Shown: positions 46,535-54,194 of the stretch, piece after piece
How positions within the stretch are numbered: the stretch's first letter is position 1
Layout of the letters: every line of letters starts with the position of its first letter
Source of the DNA: DASYHS01 sp035998295
GTDB taxonomy: Bacteria > Pseudomonadota > Alphaproteobacteria > Azospirillales > Azospirillaceae
Assembly (NCBI RefSeq): GCF_035998295.1
Contig: NZ_DASYHS010000157.1
Span: forward strand, 23,057 to 87,056
Length of the DNA stretch: 64,000 nucleotides
Direction: 5' to 3'
Program-made: the position numbers and the translations under genes
Notes under the pieces: generated by a model
Database searches by the model: none
What the model was told of the DNA's origin: nothing
Seen by the model: the letters and a program-made list of their open reading frames with translations, nothing else

Positions 46535-47481
46535 CCGCCCCGGTTCCGGAACTGATGAACACGCGCGAGGTCGCACGATACGTGCGTCTCAAGGAACGCA
46601 AGATCTACGACCTCGTCAGCCGCGGCCTCATCCCCTGCACCCGCGTCGGCGGCAAATGGCTGTTCCCGAAGGGCCGGATCGATGCCTGGCTGGCAGGGCA
46701 GGCCGAGGCCCCGTCTCGGCCGGCGCCGCCGCCGGTCATCGCCGGAAGCCACGATCCGTTCCTGGAGTGGTGTGCGGACGAGTCCGGCTGCGGGCTCGCC
46801 CTGCTCGGCGGGGGAAGCCTGGACGGGCTGGACCGGCTCGCGCGCGGCGAAGCGGTCGCGGCCGGCGTGCACGTGCTCGACCCGGCCACCGGAGACTACA
46901 ACACGGCGGCGATAGAGGACCGCCTCGGCGGCAGGGAGGTCGTCGCCATCGAATGGGCGGAACGGGAGCAGGGGCTGGTCCTGCCGGCGGGCAACCCCCT
47001 CGCGGTCGCCGGGCTGCGCGACCTCGCCGCGCGCGGGGCACGCTTGGCTTTGCGCCAGCCGGGCTCGGGTGCGCGCATCCTCCTCGACCACCTGTTGCGC
47101 CTGGAAGGCCTCGCGCCGGACGCCTTCGAAGGCGCCGGACGGACGGTCCGCACCGAGACGGAGGTCGGCTTCGCGGTACTGGAAGGCAGGGCCGACGCCG
47201 GCCTCGCGATCCGGGCGGTAGCCAGCCGCCTGCGGCTCGACTTCCTGCCGCTCCATCGCGAGCGGTTCGACCTCGTCATGCGCCGGCGGGACTATTTCGA
47301 GCCTGCGATCCAGGCGCTGCTGGGTTTCGCCCGGACCGCGGCCGCCGCGCAGCGTGCGGCCGAACTCGACGGCTACGACGCGCGGCGGCTGGGCGCGGTG
47401 CGATACAACGCCCCCGACCGGGACGCAGCCCCACCGCCTCAGAACGTCTTGGCGCCGCTGACGGGAAGGAGGACCGCGTAG
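46531..47481 (+). CDS. DNA-binding protein with an excisionase-type HTH fused to a PBP-like domain
   Basis: 316 residues. Residues 7-55 are an excisionase/MerR-like helix-turn-helix (MNTREVARYVRLKERKIYDLVSRGLIPCTRVGGKW). Residues about 75-300 are a periplasmic-binding-protein-like domain without a signal peptide (VAAGVHVLDPATGDYNTAAI, LALRQPGSGARILLDHLL). Such fusions are linked to molybdate or tungstate regulation. The GTG at 46531 overlaps the tupA stop (GTGA), which ties it to this operon. It probably senses the oxyanion in the cytosol. Confidence 0.82.
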   Translation: MTAPVPELMNTREVARYVRLKERKIYDLVSRGLIPCTRVGGKWLFPKGRIDAWLAGQAEAPSRPAPPPVIAGSHDPFLEWCADESGCGLALLGGGSLDGLDRLARGEAVAAGVHVLDPATGDYNTAAIEDRLGGREVVAIEWAEREQGLVLPAGNPLAVAGLRDLAARGARLALRQPGSGARILLDHLLRLEGLAPDAFEGAGRTVRTETEVGFAVLEGRADAGLAIRAVASRLRLDFLPLHRERFDLVMRRRDYFEPAIQALLGFARTAAAAQRAAELDGYDARRLGAVRYNAPDRDAAPPPQNVLAPLTGRRTA

Positions 47482-48356
47482 AGCGACGTCGTCGCGCAGA
47501 TGAACAGGCGGTTGCGCTTGGCGCCGCCGAAACAGACATTGGCGACCCGCTCGGGCACTCTGGCGATGCCGACCAGATCGCCGTCGGGCGCGTGGCAGTG
47601 GACGCCGTTCGCCGCACTCGTCCAGAGATACCCGTCCTCGTCCAGGCGGAAGCCGTCGAACAGGCCGGCGGTGCACTCGGCGAAGACGCGGCCTCCGGAC
47701 AGGCCGGGGCGGTCCTCGCGGACGTCGAACACCCTGATATGGCGCGGGTGGTTCTCGACATGCGTCGCCCCCGTGTCGGCGACGTACAGATGCCGCTCGT
47801 CCGGCGAGAAGGCGATGCCGTTCGGTTGTACGAAGTCGTCCGCGACGAGGTGGACCGCTCCCGTCGCGGGATCGGCGCAGTAGACGTTGCGGGACCCGAT
47901 CTCGCTGTCCGCCCGCACGCCCTCGTAGTCGGAATCGATGCCGTAGCTGGGGTCCGTGAACCAGATCGTGCCGTCCGACCGGACGACGACGTCGTTGGGG
48001 GAGTTGAACCGCTTCCCCTCGAACCGGTCGGCCAGGACGGTCACGCTCCCGTCGTGCTCGGTGCGGGTGACCCGGCGCCCGCCATGCTCGCAGGTGACCA
48101 GCCGGCCCTGCCGGTCGACCGTGTTGCCATTGGCGTAATTGGCAGGCGAGCGGAAAACCGACACGGCGCCCGTCGTCTCGTCCCAGCGCAGCATGCGATC
48201 GTTGGGAATGTCGCTCCAGACCAGACAGCGATGGGCCGGAAGATAGGCGGGTCCCTCGGCCCACCGGCAGCCCTCGTAGAGCCTCTCGACGCCGGCACTC
48301 GTCCTGATCCGGCGCCGGAAGCGTCCGTCCAGTATCTCGAAATCATCCTCCGCCAT
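47439..48356 (-). CDS. SMP-30/gluconolactonase family protein
   Basis: 305 residues from ATG 48356 (GAGGAG site upstream). A six-bladed propeller family: EGCRWAEGPAYLPAHRCLVWSDIPNDRMLRW, RFNSPNDVVVRSDGTIWFTDPSYG, VQPNGIAFSPDERHLYVADTGA and FDGFRLDEDGYLWTSA carry the metal-site Glu, Asn and Asp residues. It opens sugar lactones; the exact lactone is unknown. The 3' end overlaps the convergent regulator gene by 43 bases. Confidence 0.9.
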   Translation of the reverse strand: MAEDDFEILDGRFRRRIRTSAGVERLYEGCRWAEGPAYLPAHRCLVWSDIPNDRMLRWDETTGAVSVFRSPANYANGNTVDRQGRLVTCEHGGRRVTRTEHDGSVTVLADRFEGKRFNSPNDVVVRSDGTIWFTDPSYGIDSDYEGVRADSEIGSRNVYCADPATGAVHLVADDFVQPNGIAFSPDERHLYVADTGATHVENHPRHIRVFDVREDRPGLSGGRVFAECTAGLFDGFRLDEDGYLWTSAANGVHCHAPDGDLVGIARVPERVANVCFGGAKRNRLFICATTSLYAVLLPVSGAKTF

Positions 48357-48389
48357 CACCGGGCTCCTCGACGGTGTCACTTCTTTTTT

Positions 48390-48430
48390 GATAGCGCCAT
48401 TCCGGCAAAGTCGCTACTGAAAAGATAGCG
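48390..48430. promoter_or_regulatory. Repeated TAGCG half-sites in the lactonase/HxlR gap
   Basis: GATAGCG occurs at 48390-48396 and 48424-48430, with the inverted half CGCTA at 48412-48416 between them. The spacing offers two overlapping inverted repeats. This is a plausible HxlR operator; no footprint-level consensus is known to me for this protein. Confidence 0.45.
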
Positions 48431-48485
48431 GCCGCCGACTCGGCCCGCAGTAGTCCCGCCTCACGTCGATGGAAGAAGGTGCAGC

Positions 48486-48836
48486 ATGCGCATTCCCATG
48501 CCGGGTCAGCCAGTGAGGGGATCGAGGAGCGGAGCGCCCGTGATGGCGCTCCTCGACCTGCTGGGACGGCGTTGGGCGATGGGCGTGGTGTGGACCTTGG
48601 CGGAGACGGGACCCTGCAGCTTCAACCAGCTGCAGGATCGGTGCGAGAGCATCTCCCCGGGTGTTCTGAACACCCGGCTCAAGGAACTCCGGGCCGCCCG
48701 GCTGATCGAACGCCACGCCGGGGGTTACGCGGTTTCGCCCCGTGGCCGCGAACTCTACGCGCTGCTCGAACCGCTGGGCAAATGGTCGAAGGAATGGGCG
48801 GACGACGTCCTTTCGGCCGAAGCCGGACCCGAGTAG
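48486..48836 (+). CDS. HxlR family transcriptional regulator
   Basis: 116 residues. LLGRRWAMGVVWTLAETGPCSFNQLQ and the SPGVLNTRLKELRAARLIERH recognition helix are typical HxlR. A lone Cys in GPCSFN could be redox- or electrophile-sensitive, as in some relatives. It is divergent from the lactonase gene across 130 bases that contain repeated TAGCG/CGCTA elements, so it probably controls that gene. Confidence 0.88.
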   Translation: MRIPMPGQPVRGSRSGAPVMALLDLLGRRWAMGVVWTLAETGPCSFNQLQDRCESISPGVLNTRLKELRAARLIERHAGGYAVSPRGRELYALLEPLGKWSKEWADDVLSAEAGPE

Positions 48837-48843
48837 AGGGCCG

Positions 48844-50097
48844 CTAGAAGTCCGTCCGGGCCGCGACGAGATGCGAGAACACCAGGTCGGCGGGGTCCAG
48901 CTCGGCGCCGCGCAGGTCGGCGCCAGCGAGGTTGCAGTAGACGAGATAGGCGCCGCCGAGGCGCGCGCCGCGCAGGTCCGCCCCTCTCAGATCGGCCTCG
49001 CCGAGCCGGGCCTTGCGCAGGTCCGTCGGCCAGGACCGCCCGGTCCCCCGGCCGTCGGGTGCCAGCAGTTCGACCGAGCGCGCCGCAACGTTGCACAGCA
49101 CGGCGCGCGTGAGGTCGGCCTCGCGCAGCGCAGCGCCCGATAGATCCGCCCCGTCCAGCCGCGCCTCGACCAGGCGCGACTTCGCGAGCCGCGCGAACTG
49201 CAAGCGGCAGCTCCGGAGATTGGCCTCGGTCAGGTCGCATTCCTCCATCACTGCGCCGCTCAGGTCCGTACCTTCCAGATCGACGCCGCGGAAGTCCTGG
49301 CCGGCGAAGGAGAGCGGGCCGCCTTGCGCGCCGTTGCTGCGGATCCATTCCGCATGGGCGTCCAGCGCCGACCGGAGCGCCGGCGGCAGCGTCTGCCGGC
49401 CCCGCTGCACGACCGCGTCCAGGAACACCGTGCCGTCGGTGTTCGCGTGCAGAAGGTCGACGTTGCGCAGCTCCGCCCCGCGCAGGTCGGCCCCCGTCAG
49501 GTCGGCGCCTGTCACCTTGGCGTTGTTGAGCAGCGCGCCCTTCAACCGGGCTCCGACCAAGCTCGCGTTGCTGAGGTCGGCACCGGTGAGGTTGGCCTTG
49601 AACAGGTTCGCGCTGGCGAGGTTCGCCCCGACCAGCTTGGCTCCCGCCAGTTCCACCTTCTCGAGATCGGCGCCGCGCGCGGATGCGCCCGAGAGGTCGG
49701 CCCCGCCGAGATCGGTCGGCCTGTCCTCGACCCGCTTGCGGTCGGCGACCCAGATCACGAGCTGGCCCGGCCTCAAGTCAGCCTTGTCCAGCTTCGCGCC
49801 CCGCAGGACCGTCCGCGTCAGGTTGGCGCCGCGCAGGTCGGCCCCCGTCAGCGAGGCTTCCGCCATGTTGGCCGAGGTGAGGTTGGCCCCGAACAGGTCG
49901 GACCGGTCCAGCACGGCGCGGACCGCCAGGCCGTGGCTGAGGTCGATGCCCGAGAGCATCGCGCCCGGCATGAACAGCCGGCTCAGGTCGCGACCGGCCA
50001 TGCGCGCGCCCTTCAGGTTCAGCAGCACCCCGCCGGGGCGGCCTTCCAGATAGCTGCGGTGAAGGGCTATCAGCTTGAGGAGCTTGCTCGGTTCCAT
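48844..50097 (-). CDS. Pentapeptide repeat protein
   Basis: 417 residues from ATG 50097; GTG 50115 gives six more. Dozens of A(D/N)LxX repeats (for example ADLRGANLTRTVLRGAKL) build a right-handed beta-helix. The helix is broken twice by non-repeat stretches: around PGQLVIWVADRKRVEDRP, and a helical insert around TLPPALRSALDAHAEWIRS in the middle. No toxin, topoisomerase or membrane domain is attached. Some family members mimic DNA and protect gyrase; here the role is unknown. Confidence 0.85.
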   Translation of the reverse strand: MEPSKLLKLIALHRSYLEGRPGGVLLNLKGARMAGRDLSRLFMPGAMLSGIDLSHGLAVRAVLDRSDLFGANLTSANMAEASLTGADLRGANLTRTVLRGAKLDKADLRPGQLVIWVADRKRVEDRPTDLGGADLSGASARGADLEKVELAGAKLVGANLASANLFKANLTGADLSNASLVGARLKGALLNNAKVTGADLTGADLRGAELRNVDLLHANTDGTVFLDAVVQRGRQTLPPALRSALDAHAEWIRSNGAQGGPLSFAGQDFRGVDLEGTDLSGAVMEECDLTEANLRSCRLQFARLAKSRLVEARLDGADLSGAALREADLTRAVLCNVAARSVELLAPDGRGTGRSWPTDLRKARLGEADLRGADLRGARLGGAYLVYCNLAGADLRGAELDPADLVFSHLVAARTDF

Positions 50098-50129
50098 GGG
50101 CTGCGTGCTGTACACGGGCGCATGCAGGG

Positions 50130-50159
50130 ACCATAGCAGTCACAATCAATTTATTACAA
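50130..50159 (-). promoter_or_regulatory. Putative promoter of the pentapeptide repeat gene
   Basis: On the minus strand TTGTAA (50159-50154) and TATGGT (50135-50130) are 18 bases apart in a locally AT-rich stretch. Each matches four of six consensus bases. The ATG lies 32 bases after the -10 box. Confidence 0.5.
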
Positions 50160-50212
50160 CTTGCCTTGCATTCGCGTCACATGTCGTCCGCCCCCACATA
50201 CCGTCCAGACGC

Positions 50213-50243
50213 AAAAAAGCGCCCGGCGGGCGAAGCCGGGCGC
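50213..50243 (-). terminator. Intrinsic terminator downstream of ccmC
   Basis: A perfect 9-bp GC-rich stem (GCGCCCGGC/GCCGGGCGC, 50219-50243) with a seven-base loop is followed on the minus strand by six T (50218-50213). It lies 129 bases beyond the ccmC stop and blocks read-through toward the pentapeptide gene. Confidence 0.9.
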
Positions 50244-50371
50244 GGCGAGTGGTCTGGTTGCAACGCCATGCGAGATGGCGGTTCCCATGGTAACCGGGAA
50301 TTCGTCCCGGAGGCATGGGTCCCGAAACGGATTTTCCCGCCGTGGCATTCCCGCCACGCCGGCATTCACCT

Positions 50372-51124
50372 TCAGCCCTGGACCTGGTTCAGGCGCAGGA
50401 GCTGGATCTTGCGCAGGGCGAGTTCGCTGCGCAGGCGCAGCAGCACCACCGTCGCGAAATAGGCCTTGAAGGCGAGCGCCATCACCATCAGCGGCCACAG
50501 CATGCTCGGATCGATCGCCGGCCCGCCCATGCGCACGACGCTGGCCGGCTGGTGCAGGGTATTCCACCAGTCGACCGAGAACTTGATGACCGGCACGTTG
50601 ACGGCCCCGACCAACAGCAGGATCGCGCCGGCACGCGCTCCTCGCGTCGGATCGTCGAAGGCGTTCACCAGGGCCATGTAACCGAGATACAGGAAGAACA
50701 GCACCAGCACGCTGGTGAGCCGGGCATCCCAGACCCACCAGGTGCCCCACATCGGCTCGCCCCACAGCGAGCCGGTGACGAGGCAGACGGCGGTGAAGCC
50801 GGCGCCGACCGGCGCGGCGGCCTTGGCGAACAGGTCGGCGAGCGGGTGGCGCCAGACGAAGCCCGCAGCCGCCGCCGCCGCCATGCTGGTATAGACGAAC
50901 AGCGCCATCCAGGCCGCCGGCACGTGGACGTACATGATGCGTACGGTCTCGCCCTGCTGGTAGTCGGCCGGCGAGGCGAAGAGCGCCAGATAGAGACCCG
51001 CCGCCAGCAGCAGCACGGTCGCCCCCGAACTCCAGGGCAGGATGGCCGCGGAAAGGCGCTGGAAACGGGCCGGGTTGGCGAAACGGTGCATGGAGGCGGC
51101 GTTCTCGTTGGGACCGCCGATCAT
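50372..51124 (-). CDS. ccmC: Heme export/attachment protein CcmC
   Basis: 250 residues with six predicted membrane segments. The tryptophan-rich motif PMWGTWWVWDARLTSVLVL and the two His-containing loops (MYVHVPAAW, NTLHQPASV) are diagnostic. CcmC attaches heme to CcmE. It stands away from ccmAB and ccmDEFGHI and is preceded by phosphatidylcholine synthase. Confidence 0.94.
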   Translation of the reverse strand: MIGGPNENAASMHRFANPARFQRLSAAILPWSSGATVLLLAAGLYLALFASPADYQQGETVRIMYVHVPAAWMALFVYTSMAAAAAAGFVWRHPLADLFAKAAAPVGAGFTAVCLVTGSLWGEPMWGTWWVWDARLTSVLVLFFLYLGYMALVNAFDDPTRGARAGAILLLVGAVNVPVIKFSVDWWNTLHQPASVVRMGGPAIDPSMLWPLMVMALAFKAYFATVVLLRLRSELALRKIQLLRLNQVQG

Positions 51125-51197
51125 ATGCGAGCGTTGCGCGCCATTGCGAGAGGCGAAAGAGGCCGCCTGCGCCGATCGGTCGCGGCCTGTCCGTGCT

Positions 51198-51911
51198 CTA
51201 CGCCGGCCCGCGCAGCGTGCGCCACAGGCAGACGCCGACGTAATAGGCGGTGGCGGCGAGCCAGGGCACCAGCACGATGACCGGCAGTTCGGGGTGGACC
51301 AGGAGCAGGATCAGGCTGGATGCCATCCAGACGACGGTGACCGCGATGTTGATGGCCATGAACTCGCGCACCCGGAACGGGTGCAGGAACTTCACCGTGG
51401 TGAAGGTCAGCGCACCGATGACGACCACGACCAGCGCGTTGACGAACCCGGGCCAGCCGAGAACCCAGAGATACAGCGCGACGACGTTCCAGATCGCCGG
51501 GAAGCCCACGAAGTAGTTGTCGCCGCTCTTCATGTGGACGTTGCAGAAGCAGTACAGCGACGTGACCAGGATGAAGGCGGTCAGGACCGTGCCGAACCCG
51601 TCGGGAAACAAGCCGAAACGGTAGAGGAAGATCGCGGGCACGACGACGTAGTTCAGGTAGTCGATGACGAGGTCGAGCACGGAACCGTCGAAATCGGGCA
51701 GCACGTCCCGCACGGCGGCTCGGCGTGCGAGCGTGCCGTCGACGCCATCGACGATCAGCGCTATGCCGAGCCATATCAGGCAGGCGGTCGCATTGCCGTC
51801 GATCACGGCCAGCAGCGCGAGCAGGCCGAGAACTGTGCCGCTGCCCGTGAAGGCGTGCACGCTCCAGGCCGACAGGCGGCGGCCGACGCTGTAGGTGGTG
51901 CTGCTGCTCAC
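51198..51911 (-). CDS. pcs: Phosphatidylcholine synthase
   Basis: 237 residues with about eight predicted membrane segments. The modified CDP-alcohol phosphotransferase motif DGVDGTLARRAAVRDVLPDFDGSVLDLVID is that of bacterial Pcs, and NVHMKSGDNYFVGFPAIWN is a further Pcs hallmark. It joins choline and CDP-diacylglycerol into phosphatidylcholine in the inner membrane. Pcs is common in alphaproteobacteria that meet eukaryotes or choline-rich settings. Confidence 0.92.
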   Translation of the reverse strand: MSSSTTYSVGRRLSAWSVHAFTGSGTVLGLLALLAVIDGNATACLIWLGIALIVDGVDGTLARRAAVRDVLPDFDGSVLDLVIDYLNYVVVPAIFLYRFGLFPDGFGTVLTAFILVTSLYCFCNVHMKSGDNYFVGFPAIWNVVALYLWVLGWPGFVNALVVVVIGALTFTTVKFLHPFRVREFMAINIAVTVVWMASSLILLLVHPELPVIVLVPWLAATAYYVGVCLWRTLRGPA

Positions 51912-51970
51912 GGGCGGACGTCCTCAAGACGATCGAGTTTGTAGGCAATTTCCGGCCGGGATGGAAGGGG

Positions 51971-52387
51971 TCAGGCCCGTCGCTCGCGCAGCAGGTCGCG
52001 GATCTCCTCCAGCAGGACCTCCTGGCGGGCGGGGGCGGCGGGTACGGCCGGCGGCGTCTCCCGCCGCAGCCGGTTGACCTGGCGCACCAGGAGGAAGACC
52101 GCGAGCGAGACGATCAGGAAGTTGATCACGGTATTCACGAAGACGCCGTAGTTGATCGTCGGCGCCCCGGCGGTCTGAGCCGCTGCCAGGCTGGCGAAGC
52201 GTTCGCCGCCGAGGTTCAGGTAATATTCCGAGAAGTCCAGCCCACCGACGATCACCCCGATCGGCGGCATCAGGATGTCCCTCACCAGCGAGTTCACGAT
52301 CGCCGTGAACGCGGTGCCCATGATGATGCCGACCGCGAGTTCGACGACGTTGCCGCGGGCGATGAACTTTCGGAATTCCTGAAGCAA
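51971..52387 (-). CDS. mscL: Large-conductance mechanosensitive channel MscL
   Basis: 138 residues, the family length. The start MLQEFRKFIARGNVVELAVGIIMGTAFTAIVNSLV is near the consensus, and the second helix (GVFVNTVINFLIVSLAVFLLVRQVNRL) and the C-terminal bundle helix follow. It opens on hypo-osmotic shock. It lies between pcs and ccmB on the same strand. Confidence 0.95.
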   Translation of the reverse strand: MLQEFRKFIARGNVVELAVGIIMGTAFTAIVNSLVRDILMPPIGVIVGGLDFSEYYLNLGGERFASLAAAQTAGAPTINYGVFVNTVINFLIVSLAVFLLVRQVNRLRRETPPAVPAAPARQEVLLEEIRDLLRERRA

Positions 52388-52423
52388 CTCGACCTCCTGA
52401 AGACGTGAACGTCGGCGGGCATT

Positions 52424-53089
52424 TCATTCCAGCGCCTGCCTGAGGGCCGCGGCCCCCGCGAGCGGGGCCAGCGGCAGCGCCGCCGCCAGCAATCCCGTCA
52501 GCAGCAGGAGCTGCGGACGCGCGGCGAAGCCGGCTGCGGCGGCATCGATCGCCCCCGCACCGAAGATCAGGACGGGAATGTAGAGCGGCAGGATGAGCAG
52601 CGAAAGCAGCACGCCGCCGCGCCGCGCTCCCAGCGTCAGCGCGGCGCCGATGGCGCCCACCAGCGACAGGGTCGGGGTGCCGGCCAGCAAGGTCAGCACC
52701 AGCACCGGCATTCCGTCGGCCGGCATGTTCATCAGCACGGCGAGCAAGGGCGAGGCGGCGATCAGCGGCAGTCCCGTGACCAGCCAGTGGGCCAGGGTCT
52801 TCGCCAGCACGACCGCCTCCAGCGGCGGCCCGCCGAGCGCCAGCAGTTCCAGGCTGCCGTCCTCGTAATCGGCCTGGAACAGCCGCTCCAGCGACAGCAG
52901 CGAGGCCAGGAGCGCCGCAACCCAGATCACCCCGGCGGCGATGCGTGCCAGCACGTTCGGCTCCGGCCCGACCCCGAACGGGAACAGCACGACGCACAGC
53001 ACGAAGAACATGACCGCGACGAAGGCGTCGGCGCCCTGTCGCAGCGACAGCCGGAGATCGCGGCCGACCAGGCGCACGAAGCCCTTCAC
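52424..53089 (-). CDS. ccmB: Heme exporter permease CcmB
   Basis: 221 residues with six predicted membrane segments. Features typical of CcmB are LRLSLRQGADAFVAVMFFVLC, the LERLFQADYEDGSLELLAL loop and LGARRGGVLLSLLILPLYIPVLIFG. The GTG at 53089 overlaps the ccmA stop (GTGA); GTG 53092 adds one residue. Confidence 0.93.
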   Translation of the reverse strand: MKGFVRLVGRDLRLSLRQGADAFVAVMFFVLCVVLFPFGVGPEPNVLARIAAGVIWVAALLASLLSLERLFQADYEDGSLELLALGGPPLEAVVLAKTLAHWLVTGLPLIAASPLLAVLMNMPADGMPVLVLTLLAGTPTLSLVGAIGAALTLGARRGGVLLSLLILPLYIPVLIFGAGAIDAAAAGFAARPQLLLLTGLLAAALPLAPLAGAAALRQALE

Positions 53090-53754
53090 CACGCGTCCCC
53101 GTCTTCCGCGTCGTCCGTGTCCCAGCCCTCCGCCGGGAAACGGTCCAGCGCCAGCACGACCGCGCAGGGCAGGTCGATCTCGGCGTGGGTGGAGGCGACG
53201 ACGATGCCGCCGTCGCTGCGATGGCGCGCCATCTCGGCCTCGAGCCGATGGATCCCGTCGCGGTCGAGCGCCACCGTCGGCTCGTCCAGCAGCCACAGCG
53301 GGCGCCGCACGGCGATCAGGCGGGCCAGGTTCAGCCGCCGCTTCTGCCCGGCCGAGAGGTAGCGTCCCGGAACGGCCTCGACATGGGCCGCCCCCATACT
53401 GGCGAGCGCGCCATGCGCCGCCGCCGCCGGGTTGGGGGCGCCGCCGAGGCCTGCCCAGAAAGCGAGGTTCTCCAGCGCGCTCAGCACCGGCTTCACCGCA
53501 TCCTGATGGCCGACGTAGTGGACGCGCGCGCGATGACGGTCCGGTTCGTCCGCGATCGCCTCCCCGTTCCAGGCGAGCTGGCCGGAAAACGGCCGCAGCA
53601 AGCCCGCCATCAGGCGCAGCAGGCTGGACTTGCCGCTGCCGTTGGGGCCGGTCAGCAACAGCGCGCCGCCGGACGCGACCTGGAAGTCGAGGCCGCGAAA
53701 GACGAGGCGGTCGCCGCGCAGGCAGGTGAGATCGGTGCCGGAGAAGTCGGGCAT
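53086..53754 (-). CDS. ccmA: Heme exporter ATP-binding protein CcmA
   Basis: 222 residues. Walker A LTGPNGSGKSSLLRLMAGLL, YVGHQDAVKP, signature YLSAGQKRRLNLARL and Walker B PLWLLDEPTVALD are those of CcmA. With CcmB, C and D it releases heme-loaded CcmE. It begins the ccmAB pair; ccmC lies about 2 kb further downstream, after mscL and pcs. Confidence 0.94.
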   Translation of the reverse strand: MPDFSGTDLTCLRGDRLVFRGLDFQVASGGALLLTGPNGSGKSSLLRLMAGLLRPFSGQLAWNGEAIADEPDRHRARVHYVGHQDAVKPVLSALENLAFWAGLGGAPNPAAAAHGALASMGAAHVEAVPGRYLSAGQKRRLNLARLIAVRRPLWLLDEPTVALDRDGIHRLEAEMARHRSDGGIVVASTHAEIDLPCAVVLALDRFPAEGWDTDDAEDGDAW

Positions 53755-53818
53755 GGGCGGGCGGTGGACGGAACGTGCCCGGTCCTATAGCACAACCGGA
53801 GCGGCCCGTCCGCCCGCT

Positions 53819-54169
53819 TCAGCCCGGCAGCACCACGATCCCCAGCAGCCGGCGCTCGCCGTCGACCACGGGAGCGCGGCGGATCTGACGCCGCTCCAGC
53901 TCGCGCGCCACATCCTCGTGACGGTCGCCCAGCGCGCAGGTGACGACGTCGCGCGACATGACGCTCTCGACGGGACCGGCGGGATCGGCGGCGCCGACGA
54001 CGACCCGGACGATCAGGTCGCGATCGGTGACGATGCCCTCGACGCGGCCGTCCCGGCAGACCGGCAGGGCGCGGCACCCGTTCTCGATCATGATGGCGGC
54101 GGCCTCGCGTATGGGAGTCGCGGCCTCCACCGCCTCGATATCCCGCTCCATCGTCTCCGACACGTTCAT
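53819..54169 (-). CDS. Two-CBS-domain protein
   Basis: 116 residues. Two CBS motifs in tandem (AAAIMIENGCRALPVCRDGRVEGIVTDRDL and ARELERRQIRRAPVVDGERRLLGIV). I use ATG 54169, which is seven bases from a GGAGG site; ATG 54175 lies one base from it. It follows the SLC13-type transporter by about 25 bases, so it may sense adenosine nucleotides for that transporter; this is inference. Confidence 0.87.
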   Translation of the reverse strand: MNVSETMERDIEAVEAATPIREAAAIMIENGCRALPVCRDGRVEGIVTDRDLIVRVVVGAADPAGPVESVMSRDVVTCALGDRHEDVARELERRQIRRAPVVDGERRLLGIVVLPG

Positions 54170-54194
54170 CGGCATGCCTCCCGCAAAGGCCCGC

